From Rutidosis leptorrhynchoides (taxonomy: Eukaryota > Streptophyta > Magnoliopsida > Asterales > Asteraceae), in contig NC_092338.1 in the NCBI RefSeq assembly GCF_046630445.1, forward strand, positions 146,081,501 through 146,145,500: a DNA stretch of 64,000 nt. Reading direction: 5' to 3'. How positions within the stretch are numbered: the stretch's first letter is position 1; the number at the start of each line of letters is the position of its first letter. This document shows, piece after piece, positions 62,830 through 64,000 of this stretch. The notes under the pieces were generated by a model. The model searched no databases. It saw nothing but the letters and a program-made list of their open reading frames with translations, and was not told the DNA's origin. A program made the position numbers and the translations under genes.

Positions 62830-64000
62830 TCACAGAATATCCTATTAGTTTTAAAAAGGAAAGAAAAATTATAATAAGTTATCCAATTAATAGACTTTTC
62901 TGATTTTGCCCACGTTTCGAATAGCCAAAAGATGCAGCAGAGGGGCAGGATTCGTTTGGTCTCAATATAATTGAGGACTGTTTGGCTCCAATAACCCGGT
63001 CCACGTACAAATCCAACTATTACTACGAACCAGAAAATTTTTATGTCTATCAATTTAACTACTTAAAATAAATTTTCGTAATTTTAAGAAATTTAGATAA
63101 GAAGTAGAAAAAATTCTAAGTCCTAAAACTAGAATAGCGAGAAATAAGAGAGAAAAAGATTGCGCGTCGAAAAATGTCGAAAAAGAAAAATGATTGAAAA
63201 ATAAAAGGTGACGGAAAATTAAAAGAAACTTATAAAAACTTAAAAATACTTAACTAATTTAACCTTATTACTACAACTAACTTAAAATTATAATCGCAAA
63301 TTGAAATTACTAATTGGAATGATAATTGATACATAGTAAAAGGTCTAAAAATATTAAAGCTTACAGGAAAAACTAAATCCCAAATGGAAATAACTTAAAA
63401 AGAAACTAAAACGTAAAAAGGCGTCGCAAAATTCTAAAGCACCTAAATCTTAGTCTAAAGAAAAAGCACTTAAGGAATTCTACGGCAAAGCCTAAAAATT
63501 TAGGAGTAAAAATAACTATAGCAAAAACTAAGTTTAAAATTAAATATGAGCGAAAAATATAAATATTACGCTACAACGATTAAAAAGGGACAAAATATAA
63601 AAGTTATAAAAAGTTATAAAAATATTAGATTTTATAAAAATATTATTTTTATATTTTATAATAAAAGTATTAAGTAAATAAATAATAAAAGTAATTAAAA
63701 GTAAAAATAACTAAATAAATTAAACTTAATTATAATAATAATAATAGTATTAGGGTTTAGTTAATAATAATATAATAATATACCCCGTAATAAATGCGAA
63801 ATTAGGGTTGAATGTGGCCCTGTCAGACCCCTTCATGCGAGTCGCATGGTTTTAGTGGGGGGGTCATGCGAGTCGCATGACTGAACTGGACCAGTTCAAC
63901 TGGACTGGTTCAAATGACGGGTCACGTATTATTTTATATTTAATTTCTTTTATTTTCTGTTTTAAATTAAAATAAAATATATATATATAATTAGAATAAA
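62830..64000 (-). other. Leader of element J (incomplete)
   Basis: Noncoding region upstream of gag. Candidate 3' splice site with polypyrimidine tract and AACTAATAG|GATA (AG at about 62842-62843), short GTCGAAAAA-type repeats (63165-63215) and a palindrome pair. The primer site is beyond the right edge. Confidence 0.6.
63834..63880 (-). promoter_or_regulatory. Leader palindrome pair of element J
   Basis: CATGCGAGTCGCATG (63834-63848) and TCATGCGAGTCGCATGA (63864-63880), both perfect. Centres are 31 bp apart, as in the LTR of the same element. No TATA box nearby. Confidence 0.7.

Larger units (their letters stand above)
51094..64000 (-). mobile_element. Element J: minus-strand Athila with intact gag-pol
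   Basis: 3' LTR, purine tract, 3' region, accessory gene region, 1868-codon gag-pol and leader. By comparison with C and X, the primer site and 5' LTR start a few hundred bp past the right edge. It inserted into the leader of I; left flank attat (51089-51093). Confidence 0.92.

Overview
This is AT-rich nuclear DNA from a flowering plant. The style of the retroelement polyproteins and LTRs suggests Asteraceae, but that is recalled resemblance, not a search result. Almost all of the window is retrotransposon, much of it nested. The only host-gene candidate is the last exon of a short-chain dehydrogenase/reductase (19033-19694, minus), whose N-terminal exon I cannot find. No tRNA, rRNA or CRISPR was found.

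Elements, with letters used below. LEFT NEST (1-12381): the 3' end of a plus-strand Athila element (A, 1-4353) interrupts the gag of a minus-strand Tekay-like chromovirus (B, 5' LTR 4764-8044). B in turn interrupts the gag of a minus-strand Athila (C, 8045-12381). MIDDLE (12382-30510): a decayed Copia element (D); a tandem array of foldback repeats capped with telomere-type repeats (14946-17658); the SDR exon with tandem repeats upstream; a decayed Copia gag (E) split by a small DNA element; and a decayed chromovirus (F, 23849-29886). RIGHT NEST (30511-64000): chromovirus G (minus) is interrupted in its reverse transcriptase by chromovirus H (minus). H carries a complete, very young 7.95-kb non-autonomous Athila relative (X, 38635-46587, perfect 5-bp target duplication) inside its 3' LTR. 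H's own reverse transcriptase is broken by a plus-strand Athila (I, 5' LTR 48929-50966). I's leader is broken by a minus-strand Athila (J, 51094 to beyond the window) with an uninterrupted 1868-codon gag-pol.

How the parts work together: J looks like an autonomous element, with gag, protease, RT, RNase H and integrase in one frame, plus a downstream CCHC/Athila-type accessory gene that seems to be spliced. X has no pol but keeps J-type cis signals: LTR design, tRNA-Asp primer site, leader, 3' region and polypurine tract. It also encodes a 378-aa CCHC protein of its own. X is therefore probably mobilised in trans by a J-like partner.

The most striking unexplained signal is a two-palindrome module in every Athila-type LTR and leader seen here (nine copies). 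The palindrome centres are always 31-32 bp apart, and in each LTR the nearer centre lies 29-32 bp upstream of the TATA box. Spacer sequence and palindrome arms change between elements while the symmetry and spacing stay fixed. I know of no description of this module. All coordinates and comparisons were made by eye; no alignment or database search was run.
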